Assembly: GCF_029240175.1 (NCBI RefSeq)
Contig: NZ_JARBTM010000009.1
Coordinates: 1-64,000 of the forward strand
Length of the DNA stretch: 64,000 bases
Reading direction: 5' to 3'
DNA from: Anaerosolibacter sp.
GTDB taxonomy: Bacteria; Bacillota; Clostridia; Peptostreptococcales; Thermotaleaceae
Shown here: piece after piece, positions 46,686 to 55,560 of the stretch
Numbering within the stretch: position 1 is the first letter of the stretch
Layout: each line of letters begins with the position of its first letter
Program-made: the position numbers and the translations under genes
Notes under the pieces: generated by a model
Told to the model about the DNA's origin: nothing
Seen by the model: only the letters and a program-made list of their open reading frames with translations
Database searches by the model: none

Positions 46686-47987
46686 TTACTTATTTGATGA
46701 ATTTATTTTCGGATTTCCGGATTTCTTAGTTGTCTTGTTTTTTTGTAAAGAGGATCTATGATCATTTTGCTGTGCTGAAGTTTGTTTGCTTGAAGACTTA
46801 CTTTTCTGGTTGTTTTGTATAGGGTTGCTCTTTTTTAAAGGGTTACCGGGTTTTGATTGTTGTGCAGGTGGGGCTGGATCTTCCGATACACGGATTCGTT
46901 TGATTTTCATGTCGATAAATGCTTCGATGGCCTCAAGTCTCTTTGAATCTTTATCGGTCAGGAGCGTGTAGACAACACCACTATGGCCTGCACGGCCTGT
47001 TCTACCGATTCTATGTACGTAACTCTCCGGCTCATCGGGCAAATTATAGTTAAAAACATGAGTAACCCCTTCCACATCAAGTCCTCGTGCGGCCACATCC
47101 GTTGCAACTAAGAATTTGATTTCATTGTTTCGGAAAGCCGTCATGACAAATTCACGCTTTGCTTGTGTCAGGGCACCATGTAGTTCTTCTACATTAAAAT
47201 CTGCAGCAAGCATTTCTTCATAAAGAGTATGAGCACCCACCCTGCTCCGACAGAAAATGATCGCCTTGTTGGGAAAGTTTTGTTTTAAAATCTTGACGAA
47301 ATCATTAAACTTTCTTCTATTGGATGTTTCCACTACAAATTGTGAGATGCTTTCGAGGGTCACTTGTTTCTGTGGGGCTTTTACTTGCTTTGGGTTATTT
47401 AGATATTCTTTTGAAAACGTGTCCACCGTATGACTTATTGTGGCAGAAAAGCATAGGGTTTGCCTGTTCTTGGGCAGGTGGCTTAGGATATCATCTACTT
47501 CACGCTTAAATCCGATATGGAACATCTGATCGGCTTCGTCGACAACCAGTGTTTTTAATTGACTGAAGTTAATCGTGCCTCGTCTCAAGTGATCCAAGAT
47601 TCGTCCAGGTGTTCCGATGACTAGTTGTACGTTGCCACTGAGTTTGTGAAGCTGGGCTGTGACGTCCTGACCGCCATAAGCAGCAAGGATTTTAAGCGGT
47701 CTTATTTCAACAAACTGTCTAGCAACATCGGTTATTTGGATGGCAAGTTCACGGGTTGGAGTGATGACAAGACCTTGAATATGATTGTTTTCAACATCGA
47801 TATTTTGGATCATTGGAAGCAGAAAAGCAAGTGTTTTGCCTGTGCCAGTTTGCGCTTCAGCAATTAAATCCTTTCCAGCCAAGGCCAGTGGAATGCTTAA
47901 TAACTGGATCGGTGTCGGAATAAATATATTTTGACTTTCGAGAGCGTATACTAGATCACCCTGGATACCTAATTTATAAAATGACAT
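46686..47987 (-). CDS. DEAD-box RNA helicase (CshA/CshB-like)
   Basis: The 433 residues have Q motif IPTPIQLLSIPLALAG, motif I AQTGTGKTLAFLLPM, II LVVDEADQMF (DEAD), III SATIS and VI HRIGRTGRAGHSG. The basic, low-complexity tail (KSKSSSKQTSAQQNDHRSS) is typical of cold-shock helicases. It is the third DEAD-box gene within 5 kb, and its sequence is clearly distinct from the other two. Confidence 0.92.
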   Translation of the reverse strand: MSFYKLGIQGDLVYALESQNIFIPTPIQLLSIPLALAGKDLIAEAQTGTGKTLAFLLPMIQNIDVENNHIQGLVITPTRELAIQITDVARQFVEIRPLKILAAYGGQDVTAQLHKLSGNVQLVIGTPGRILDHLRRGTINFSQLKTLVVDEADQMFHIGFKREVDDILSHLPKNRQTLCFSATISHTVDTFSKEYLNNPKQVKAPQKQVTLESISQFVVETSNRRKFNDFVKILKQNFPNKAIIFCRSRVGAHTLYEEMLAADFNVEELHGALTQAKREFVMTAFRNNEIKFLVATDVAARGLDVEGVTHVFNYNLPDEPESYVHRIGRTGRAGHSGVVYTLLTDKDSKRLEAIEAFIDMKIKRIRVSEDPAPPAQQSKPGNPLKKSNPIQNNQKSKSSSKQTSAQQNDHRSSLQKNKTTKKSGNPKINSSNK

Positions 47988-48108
47988 AATTTATTTTCCT
48001 CGCATTTAAATTTGATTTTGGATATAGTCATTTCATTATATCAGAAAAATATGAGAAGAGGAGGAATATTGAGATTGGCTGTATAGTACTAAACTATGAA
48101 CTTTTACT

Positions 48109-48297
48109 TTATTCTTTTCTTACAATCTTGCTTATACCTTGGTCTTCTACCAGTTCACTTTTGCTGAAGCCTTTTCTGAAATATCTGATTTGCTTATATT
48201 TGATTCCGTTCATTTCAAAATCTAATACATCGATCCTGTCCCCTCTATAAATTACCGGTTCTGTTTGCGTCTTAAGAAAGATATGTAACTCCATCAT
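48109..48297 (-). CDS. Small hypothetical protein
   Basis: This is a 62-codon ORF, MELHIFLKTQTEPVIYRGDRIDVLDFEMNGIKYKQIRYFRKGFSKSEL..., with a composition and alternating hydrophobic pattern like a small beta-rich protein. Two adjacent ATGs are possible starts. No clear ribosome site is visible. I cannot name a family. Confidence 0.5.
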   Translation of the reverse strand: MMELHIFLKTQTEPVIYRGDRIDVLDFEMNGIKYKQIRYFRKGFSKSELVEDQGISKIVRKE

Positions 48298-48643
48298 TAA
48301 TATAATCAGCTATATAACAGCTGCTCCCTTCATTAGAGTAAGTATTTATATTTTACTATAATTATGTACCGATCGATATGTTAAAATTCAGTTAAAGCAA
48401 TATAAAATATAACTAAATATACAGGGGAAATTTTTAAAAAATTAAAAATTTTCAGTAAAAAATGAAGGAAATTGTCAATATGAAGGGAAATATTTATTAA
48501 AAGAAAAAGGGAATTTGATTAGTAAATATGATCATCATTTAAGCTTGATTTCCATATCAACGCTTAAGAAAAGCTCAACGTATTGAGAAAATATAAATGT
48601 ATATAGTAGGAATCTAACATAAGGCGCAGGGGGTGCTTTTGGG
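48298..48643 (+). other. Intergenic region before the PAS-GGDEF gene
   Basis: Very AT-rich. I looked for a c-di-GMP riboswitch and saw none. GCGCAGGGGG just before 48644 could serve as the ribosome site. Otherwise nothing recognisable. Confidence 0.4.
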
Positions 48644-51319
48644 ATGACAAGCGAAGTTACTACTAACTATATGGAGCTATTTGATAATGCACTAATAGGA
48701 ATTTTTCATAGTACTTTCGATGGAAAATTTCTATATGCAAATAAAGCCTTTTCCACCATATTAAAGTATTCATCACCGGAAGAAGTTATACTTTCCATCA
48801 ATGATATTCAAAACCAGTTGTTTACAAGGGACTATAATCGGCAAGACATTTTGGCGCAAATGAGAAGAGATGGGAAGCTTGCGAATTATGAAGTACAGTA
48901 CTATTGTAAAGACGGTAGTATTATAAATGCACTCTTAAATATGCACATCAAAAAGGATATGGAAGGTAATGAGCTTTATATCGAAGGTTTTATCAGCGAT
49001 ATTTCATCCTTAAAGATGAAAGAGCAAAAGCTTAAAGAAAGCGAGCAAATGCTTCAGGAAGTAAACGAGGAACTGGAAGCCTCCCTACAGCAGTTAACTG
49101 CTAATGAAGAAATATTGCGATATAATTATGATCAAATAAAGGAAAAGGAAGCTGCCTTAATAGAGAGTGAGCAGCGATGGATCTTTGCGTTGGAAGGCAG
49201 CGGAGATGGCGTATGGGATTGGAATTTGGAAACCAATAGTATTTATCGGTCAAAGCAGTACAAAACCATGCGAGGATTTGCTGATAAGGATATTACGAAT
49301 TCCTATGAACAGTGGTTGGATATGATTCATCCTGAGGATAGAGAATGGGTAGTTGATGAACTTCATAAACATGTAAATAATGAAACACCTATTTATATAG
49401 CGGAATATAGAATTCTTAGAAAAGATGGCAGTTATATGTGGGTTCATGAGAGAAGTAAAGCAACGAAAAGAGCTTTGGATGGAAGGGCACTTAGAATGGT
49501 TGGAACCCATAGAGACGTTACGAAAGAAAGAAACTATCAAGATGCTTTGCTCCTCCAGAAAAAATCATTTGAATGTCTATTTGATAATTCAATCGATGCC
49601 ATTGTGGAGTTTGATGAGGAAGAACGCATTATTGATATCAATACAGAATTTGTTAAATTATTTGGATATACTTTTGAGGAGGTTAAAGGTAAGTACATTA
49701 ATGATATCATTGATCCCTTCAATGAAATGGAGAGCTATCTTACTTTTGCTGGTTTAGAAAAAGGAGATTGTCAATTTCGAGATACTGTACGGTATGATAA
49801 GCATGGAAATCCAATCAAAGTTTTTGTTAAAGGAGTCCCCATTGTCATAAACAACAAAACCGTTGGAGGTTATGCTATTTATACCGATGTTAGATTCATA
49901 AAAGAAGCAGAAGATCAGATAAGAAAGCAGAAGAAAATTCTGGAGTCTCTTTTTAAGTACTCGCCTGATGCTATTGTAGATATTGACATGAACAGAAAAA
50001 TTATAAATATTAATCATACATTTACAGAACTGTTTGGATATACAATTGATGAATGCGTTGGAAAAACCGTGGATGAATTGATTGTAAGCGAAGAATACAT
50101 TATGGAAAGTCAAATGATTAATAACATAGCTTTTGAGAACCAAAAAGTGGAAGTAGATACAGTAAGAAAACATAAGGACAACACACTCATTGATGTGTGC
50201 GTTCGGGGAGGTCCTACCTTTGTTGAAGGAAGGATCATTGGTTATCATGGGATTTATACAGATATTAGAGCAAGAAAAGAAGCAGAAGCAAAAATAAGAT
50301 ATCTAAGCTACCATGATAAGTTAACAGGCCTATATAACAGAGCTTTTTTTGAAGAAGAGTTGAAACGCCTTGATACAGATAGGCAACTGCCGCTTGCCAT
50401 TATTATTGGGGATGTAAATGGTTTAAAGCTAACCAATGATGTTTTTGGTCATTTAACAGGTGACAAACTGTTGGCCAAAACTGCAGATATTCTTAAGAAG
50501 GCCTGTCGTAAAGAAGATATTATATGTAGGTGGGGAGGGGATGAATTCGCAATCCTCTTGCCACATACGGATAAAAATATTGTAGATAAGATATGTGAGA
50601 GAATTTATTGCCTATCAAAGGAATCAGCCGATACCCCAATACAAATAGGTATATCTCTCGGATATGCTATAAAGTACAAAAACGAATCGATGACAGAACT
50701 AATTAAAGAAGCAGAAGAACGAATGTACAGGAATAAATTACTTGAAAGTAAGAGTACGAGAAGTCATATTATTAATTCTTTACAAAAGTCATTGTATGAG
50801 CGTAGCCACGAAACAGAAACCCACTGTCAGCGTATGAAGGACTTAAGCATAGCATTAGGTAAAAGCTTGAACCTTGACAATGATAAAATTAATGAACTTG
50901 GTTTGTTAGCGCTGCTTCATGATATAGGAAAAATGGCAATATCTGATTCTATTCTTCAAAAACCAGGAAAATTAACCTTAGAGGAATGGGAAAAGATGAA
51001 AAGACATTCTGAGATTGGCTATAGAATTGTAGAAACTTCTCCAGAACTAGCGCATATTTCTAAGTATATTTTATTTCATCATGAAAGATGGGATGGTACA
51101 GGATACCCTAAAGGCTTAAAAGGTGATGAAATTCCTTTATTATCAAGAATTATTTCAGTAGTCGATGTTTACGATGTGATGACCAATGCAAGAGTGTATA
51201 AAGCGCCTGTTTCTCATGATGAAGCCTTAAAAGAAATTGTAAGATGTTCTGGAACTCAATTTGATCCAGAAGTAGTCGGCAAATTCCTTGAACTTTTTCC
51301 CCTCATTTCCGGAAATTGA
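48644..51319 (+). CDS. Multi-PAS GGDEF/HD-GYP protein (c-di-GMP synthesis and breakdown)
   Basis: This is an 891-residue cytosolic sensor with no TM segments. Four PAS domains lie in order (about 5-130, 180-300, 305-425, 430-550), with a coiled coil (LKESEQMLQEVNEELEASLQQL) after the first. A GGDEF domain follows with an intact GGDEF at 631-635 and the RxxD inhibitory site five residues before it. The HD-GYP domain has HDIGK (His759) and HHERWDGTGYPKG (GYP 820-822). Both activities look intact. It precedes the agr-like genes in the same direction, separated by 157 nt. Confidence 0.93.
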   Translation: MTSEVTTNYMELFDNALIGIFHSTFDGKFLYANKAFSTILKYSSPEEVILSINDIQNQLFTRDYNRQDILAQMRRDGKLANYEVQYYCKDGSIINALLNMHIKKDMEGNELYIEGFISDISSLKMKEQKLKESEQMLQEVNEELEASLQQLTANEEILRYNYDQIKEKEAALIESEQRWIFALEGSGDGVWDWNLETNSIYRSKQYKTMRGFADKDITNSYEQWLDMIHPEDREWVVDELHKHVNNETPIYIAEYRILRKDGSYMWVHERSKATKRALDGRALRMVGTHRDVTKERNYQDALLLQKKSFECLFDNSIDAIVEFDEEERIIDINTEFVKLFGYTFEEVKGKYINDIIDPFNEMESYLTFAGLEKGDCQFRDTVRYDKHGNPIKVFVKGVPIVINNKTVGGYAIYTDVRFIKEAEDQIRKQKKILESLFKYSPDAIVDIDMNRKIININHTFTELFGYTIDECVGKTVDELIVSEEYIMESQMINNIAFENQKVEVDTVRKHKDNTLIDVCVRGGPTFVEGRIIGYHGIYTDIRARKEAEAKIRYLSYHDKLTGLYNRAFFEEELKRLDTDRQLPLAIIIGDVNGLKLTNDVFGHLTGDKLLAKTADILKKACRKEDIICRWGGDEFAILLPHTDKNIVDKICERIYCLSKESADTPIQIGISLGYAIKYKNESMTELIKEAEERMYRNKLLESKSTRSHIINSLQKSLYERSHETETHCQRMKDLSIALGKSLNLDNDKINELGLLALLHDIGKMAISDSILQKPGKLTLEEWEKMKRHSEIGYRIVETSPELAHISKYILFHHERWDGTGYPKGLKGDEIPLLSRIISVVDVYDVMTNARVYKAPVSHDEALKEIVRCSGTQFDPEVVGKFLELFPLISGN

Positions 51320-51476
51320 AAACTATTTGTCGATAGGGAACTTTGTTCATATAATTGTAAATTGAATATACCATGTTAAAAATAATACATAATTAACAAT
51401 GAGGAAAGGATTTTGGTGCCGATATGTCGAATTATAAAACGAATGAATATACATATTGTAGAAAAAAGGTGATGAA

Positions 51477-51950
51477 ATGCTGAAATTGTCATTGTTTGAG
51501 TTGTTTTTTAGGCTGTTACCCGAAGGTTTTTTGCTCTGCTTCTTGATGTATGTATTGTCAAATAAACAGTTTGATACAAATAAACTTGTTCTAACTGGAA
51601 TTATATTAGGGATCACACCATTTTTTATTCGACTACTCCCAATTAATTTTGGTGTGCATACGATAATATCTTTAATTATCTATATTATAGCAGCTGTTGG
51701 GTTAAACAATATAAATATTATCACTGCCATATCTTCTGGTCTTTTAAGCATCATTATTTTATCTATTTGTGATTTTATAAACTTTTTTGTTCTTGTAAAT
51801 CTATTTAAATTTCCTATAGAGACAATGCTAGACAATATAAAATTAAAGACATTAGCAGGAATGCCATCCTTACTGTTATTCGCCTTAATCGTATTCTTTT
51901 TATATAGAATAAGAAGAAATAAAAATGAAGAAGTACCAAAGGTGGTCTAG
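51477..51950 (+). CDS. Small membrane protein of the agr-like locus
   Basis: The 157 residues form four or five hydrophobic helices with a short basic C-terminus (YRIRRNKNEEVPKVV) and no kinase domain. Position and topology resemble the membrane sensor half of AgrC, but homology cannot be shown by eye. AAAGGTGATG precedes ATG 51477. It ends 6 nt before agrB, so the two are surely cotranscribed. It could be a peptide receptor without output, an export helper or an immunity protein. Confidence 0.65.
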   Translation: MLKLSLFELFFRLLPEGFLLCFLMYVLSNKQFDTNKLVLTGIILGITPFFIRLLPINFGVHTIISLIIYIIAAVGLNNINIITAISSGLLSIIILSICDFINFFVLVNLFKFPIETMLDNIKLKTLAGMPSLLLFALIVFFLYRIRRNKNEEVPKVV

Positions 51951-51956
51951 ATATAT

Positions 51957-52604
51957 ATGATTGAGAAATTATCCAGCAGTCTTGCAGCAGTCATTGCTGG
52001 TTATTTACATTTAGATGAAGATAATAAAGAGGTTTTGGCATATGGTGCTTTTTCCATATTTCAAACCATATGGTCAGTGGGTCTGGTAATTATATTCGGG
52101 TTATTGTTTGGTGTTCTACTTGAAGCGTTTACGATTTCATTGGTTGGTGCAATATTAAGAAAATCTGCTGGTGGTGTTCATGCCACGTCTCCAAATAGAT
52201 GTGCTGCAATTGGAGTCATAATGTCTGTGGGACTAGCACTATTGATGAATATGACTGAAATTAATTCAGGAATAGGATTGAGCAGTATATTCACGTTAGT
52301 CTGCTTTTTGATTACATATTATTGCATAATCAAATTTAGTCCAATGGATACGCCCAATAAGCCCATCGTCAAGGCCGAAGTTAGGCTTAGATTGAAGAAA
52401 GCCTCGCTAAAGACTGTCCATATTTGCCTTATGATAACTGCGTGTTCCTATGTGTTTTTTTTAAGCAGTCATAATTATTTAGCACTAAGTACTGCTACAG
52501 CGATATCCGGGGGACTTCTTACCCAGGCTGTATCATTAACATCCTTTGGGAGCTCTATAATATTGAATCTTGATAAAATGCTAAATAGTTTATCTATTAA
52601 GTAA
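51957..52604 (+). CDS. agrB: AgrB-family peptide processing membrane protease
   Basis: AgrB cleaves and cyclises the AgrD precursor. The 215 residues have five or six helices and the family core LRKSAGGVHATSPNRCA, with catalytic His75 and Cys82. It lies 20 nt before the agrD ORF. The start at 51957 overlaps no other gene and has no strong ribosome site, consistent with coupling to the preceding gene. Confidence 0.93.
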   Translation: MIEKLSSSLAAVIAGYLHLDEDNKEVLAYGAFSIFQTIWSVGLVIIFGLLFGVLLEAFTISLVGAILRKSAGGVHATSPNRCAAIGVIMSVGLALLMNMTEINSGIGLSSIFTLVCFLITYYCIIKFSPMDTPNKPIVKAEVRLRLKKASLKTVHICLMITACSYVFFLSSHNYLALSTATAISGGLLTQAVSLTSFGSSIILNLDKMLNSLSIK

Positions 52605-52624
52605 AAAATAAAGGAGGTGAAAAA

Positions 52625-52762
52625 ATGAAAAATAAAGTATTCATGACGCTTACTGTATTGGGTGCTTCTTTACTAACTTTCTTTGCTACAACTACATCCG
52701 CATCTGCGTGTTATTGGGGTTGGTATCAGCCAAATGAACCAAAGTTATTAAAGGACAAATAG
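52625..52762 (+). CDS. agrD: Cyclic-lactone autoinducer peptide precursor
   Basis: A 45-codon gene with a strong AAAGGAGGTG site. The precursor has an amphipathic/hydrophobic leader (MKNKVFMTLTVLGASLLTFF), a Ser/Thr/Ala spacer, then ACYWGWYQPNEPK and an acidic/basic tail LLKDK. Cys29 is the thiolactone cysteine. YQPxxPKxL-type sequence is the clostridial AgrD recognition tail. The ring would be Cys29 with Trp33 or Tyr34. It is too short for most gene finders. Confidence 0.92.
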   Translation: MKNKVFMTLTVLGASLLTFFATTTSASACYWGWYQPNEPKLLKDK

Positions 52763-52774
52763 AATAGGAGAGCT

Positions 52775-54511
52775 ATGTTAAGTTCTCCTATTACATCATT
52801 TATACTAATGAAGACAGGTGTTAGAATGTATTATGCTGAAGATAAAAGAAGAAAAAATATTTATGAAGTAGTTTCAGTAGTAAAGTTGCTTTCCCTATTA
52901 GTTTGTGGGATTGCCTTTTTTGATAGCGATATATGGATTGAAAAAAGTCTTAATATATTCAATATGGTTAATTCCATAACGTTAGTTTTGTTTTCAATAG
53001 TTTTACTATTGATTTATAAAGCATGGTCTTTTAGTGTAGCTAGAGATAGATTTGATGAAAAAATTACTCGAAAGGATATTGTCGAAATAGCCTTTTATAT
53101 AGGGATTTTTTTATTTTTGATTTTTATTACAGGAAGTCACAAAAGCCAATATAAGTTTATTTATTTATTTACAATTATTACTGCAACAATTCAATTTGGA
53201 AAAATGTTTGGTTTATCTATAGCTTTCTTGTGTTCCGGAATTATACTGACTATAGATTATTTTGCATCACCAAGTGGTATCGTAAACAATTACTTTCAAA
53301 GTGACTTAGTGTTAGTAGGAGTGTTTATCCTAACCGCATGGTTAATAGGGTATTATGCAAATTTAGAAAAGGGTTATAGAGAGTATTTAATTAACTTAGC
53401 AAATAAAGATGAGTTAACGGGCTTATATAACCATAGATATTTTCATGAATCAATTAGGTATAATTTTAATATGGCAAAGAAATCAAATAAAGCAATTTCA
53501 CTTATGCTTATAGATATAGATTACTTTAAATACTATAACGACCTATATGGACATACGGCTGGGGATCTAGTGTTAAAAGAAATTGGAGAACTGCTTCTTG
53601 CTAAAGGGAGAGAATGTGACATTGTTGCTAGATATGGTGGAGAAGAGTTTACAATTTTAATGCCAGATACCGATGAGGAAGAGGCTGTTTTAATTGGAGA
53701 GAAGGTCAGAGAAGCAGTTCAAAATAAATATTTTAGTGGAGAAGAAAGTCTACCCAATGGAAAGCTTACGGTTTCTGTTGGTGTATCCTGTTTTCCAGGG
53801 AAATCGCAAAGTATAAAGGAATTAATAAATAGTGCGGATGATGCTTTATATAGGGCTAAATTTTTGAGCAAAAACAGAGTAGAATCCTATGTTTCTATCT
53901 TAGATGAATTAAAGAATGATATTGAAGATGAACATATAGATTTGATCAGTTCTATAAAAACGCTAATCAGTGTTATTAATGCCAAGGATAGATATACGTA
54001 TAGTCATACGATGAGAGTAGTTATGTATTGCCAGCTGCTTGGAGATAAGTTAGGAATCTCAGATCAAGATAAAAAGACCTTGAAATTTGGTGCTTATTTA
54101 CATGATATAGGGAAGATAGAAATACCCAAGGAAGTATTGAATAAGAGAATGAAGTTAACAGACAGCGAATGGAATACCATAAAACAACATCCTGCAAACG
54201 GAACTGAAATTATTAAATCAGTGCATTCGCTAGAAAATATCATTCCTCTTATTTTATATCATCATGAACGATATGATGGATCAGGGTATCCCCATAATCT
54301 AAAAGGAGAGAATATACCATTTTTAGCTAGAGTGCTCACTGTTGCAGATAGTTTTGACGCAATGACTTCAAATAGACCCTATAATACTAGCAAAACCATA
54401 GATGAATCCATAGTAGAACTAGAAAGATGCAAGGGAATTCAATTTGATCCCCTTATCGTTGATGCGTTTATTGAAGTTCTTAAATCAAATGAAGCACAAT
54501 TAGGTTTGTAA
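52775..54511 (+). CDS. Membrane GGDEF/HD-GYP protein linked to the agr-like genes
   Basis: The 578 residues start with about six membrane helices (40-215), with no large external loop. A GGDEF domain follows with GGEEF at 288-292 and RxxD five residues before it. The HD-GYP domain comes next (HDIGKIEIPKEV; HHERYDGSGYPHNLKG). Both catalytic signatures are intact. The start lies 12 nt after the agrD stop with AGGAG, so it belongs to the agr-like transcript. The membrane domain could be the peptide sensor, coupling quorum signal to c-di-GMP; this is inference. Confidence 0.92.
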   Translation: MLSSPITSFILMKTGVRMYYAEDKRRKNIYEVVSVVKLLSLLVCGIAFFDSDIWIEKSLNIFNMVNSITLVLFSIVLLLIYKAWSFSVARDRFDEKITRKDIVEIAFYIGIFLFLIFITGSHKSQYKFIYLFTIITATIQFGKMFGLSIAFLCSGIILTIDYFASPSGIVNNYFQSDLVLVGVFILTAWLIGYYANLEKGYREYLINLANKDELTGLYNHRYFHESIRYNFNMAKKSNKAISLMLIDIDYFKYYNDLYGHTAGDLVLKEIGELLLAKGRECDIVARYGGEEFTILMPDTDEEEAVLIGEKVREAVQNKYFSGEESLPNGKLTVSVGVSCFPGKSQSIKELINSADDALYRAKFLSKNRVESYVSILDELKNDIEDEHIDLISSIKTLISVINAKDRYTYSHTMRVVMYCQLLGDKLGISDQDKKTLKFGAYLHDIGKIEIPKEVLNKRMKLTDSEWNTIKQHPANGTEIIKSVHSLENIIPLILYHHERYDGSGYPHNLKGENIPFLARVLTVADSFDAMTSNRPYNTSKTIDESIVELERCKGIQFDPLIVDAFIEVLKSNEAQLGL

Positions 54512-54560
54512 ACTATACAAAAACAGTTCATGTAAAATGGACGGTAAAATAACAACCAAT

Positions 54561-54585
54561 AAAGGGACTGTAATAGTCCCTTTTA
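54561..54585 (+). terminator. Terminator of the agr-like/c-di-GMP operon
   Basis: AAAGGGACT and AGTCCCTTT flank GTAAT, followed by TAT. Confidence 0.82.
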
Positions 54586-54816
54586 TAATGGAGTTAAACA
54601 GTGATTAAAGCTTCTTTATGGATAGATTTATCATACCACAATATGTCGAATATGATCGAACGAATATCAAAGGATATTGGCTCTATATAGGGAATTTACT
54701 TTTATGGCGGTAGAAAAATTGGTCAACATGTATTAGGTATACATGACCAAAACCTTATAAGGCGTAAATGAAGGAGATTGAAATGACACATGGTGAATTC
54801 GTTTGGAGGTATGATT

Positions 54817-55329
54817 ATGGAATTCTATATTAGGCCGATTTGTATTGGTGATGGAAAAGGCGTTAACGAACTTAGACGTATGCCTGGAGTTTTTGAGAAT
54901 ATTCTAGGTATTCCTTCTGAGAGAATTAAAAGAAATGAAGATTTTATTGTAAGCTTGGATAACGATGCACATCAATTTGTAGCAGTTGCAAAAGAGGACT
55001 CGGGAGAAGAAAAAATTATCGGAACTGCTGGATTGAATATATTCCCAAATTCCAGACTGCGTCATTCTGCAAGTATTGGAATTATGGTGCATAAGGATTT
55101 TCAGAATATGGGTGTCGGAACTAGATTAATGGAAGCAATCATTGATATTGCTGACAACTGGCTTATGCTTGTAAGAGTTGAGTTAGCTGTTTTTGCAGAC
55201 AATGAAAAAGCCATCAATTTATATAAGAAATTTAATTTTGAAATTGAAGGATTGAAGAAAAAAGCAGCTATACGAAATGGAGAATATGTGGATGAAATAA
55301 TGATGGGAAGACTCAATACTTCTAGATAA
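54817..55329 (+). CDS. GNAT-family N-acetyltransferase
   Basis: The 170 residues have the GNAT core: beta4 SASIGIMVHKDFQNMGVGTRLMEAIIDIA, the acetyl-CoA pyrophosphate loop (Q/R-x-x-G-x-G/A as QNMGVG), and VELAVFADNEKAINLYKKFNFEIEG. The pattern resembles YhhY/PhnO-like or ribosomal-protein acetyltransferases. The substrate is unknown. TTGGAGGT ends at 54810, so ATG 54817 is the proper start rather than 54790 or 54811. Confidence 0.9.
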   Translation: MEFYIRPICIGDGKGVNELRRMPGVFENILGIPSERIKRNEDFIVSLDNDAHQFVAVAKEDSGEEKIIGTAGLNIFPNSRLRHSASIGIMVHKDFQNMGVGTRLMEAIIDIADNWLMLVRVELAVFADNEKAINLYKKFNFEIEGLKKKAAIRNGEYVDEIMMGRLNTSR

Positions 55330-55453
55330 ATATTGAATTGTGAGAATTTATTCTATAATACATGAATTATAATTTAAACCATGCAGCAGCTATAGATGTG
55401 AAGGATGTTGTAACTGAGTAAACGGATAAAAATATTAGTTTTTGCAAGCCAAT

Positions 55454-55488
55454 AAAACGGACTATGGAAACGCCATAGTCCGTTTTTC
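55454..55488 (+). terminator. Terminator after the GNAT gene
   Basis: A 14-bp stem, AAAACGGACTATGG and its complement with an AAACG loop, is followed by T. It lies 125 nt past the stop. Confidence 0.8.
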
Positions 55489-55560
55489 AATATAATAGCA
55501 TTTTTTAATATTTCCTTCATATAGTTTATAAGAAACTTACAGAATATGGAGGAAAGATTT

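Noticed and set aside
48298-48643. c-di-GMP riboswitch before the PAS-GGDEF gene
   Set aside because: The region is AT-rich with no GEMM-type conserved segments.
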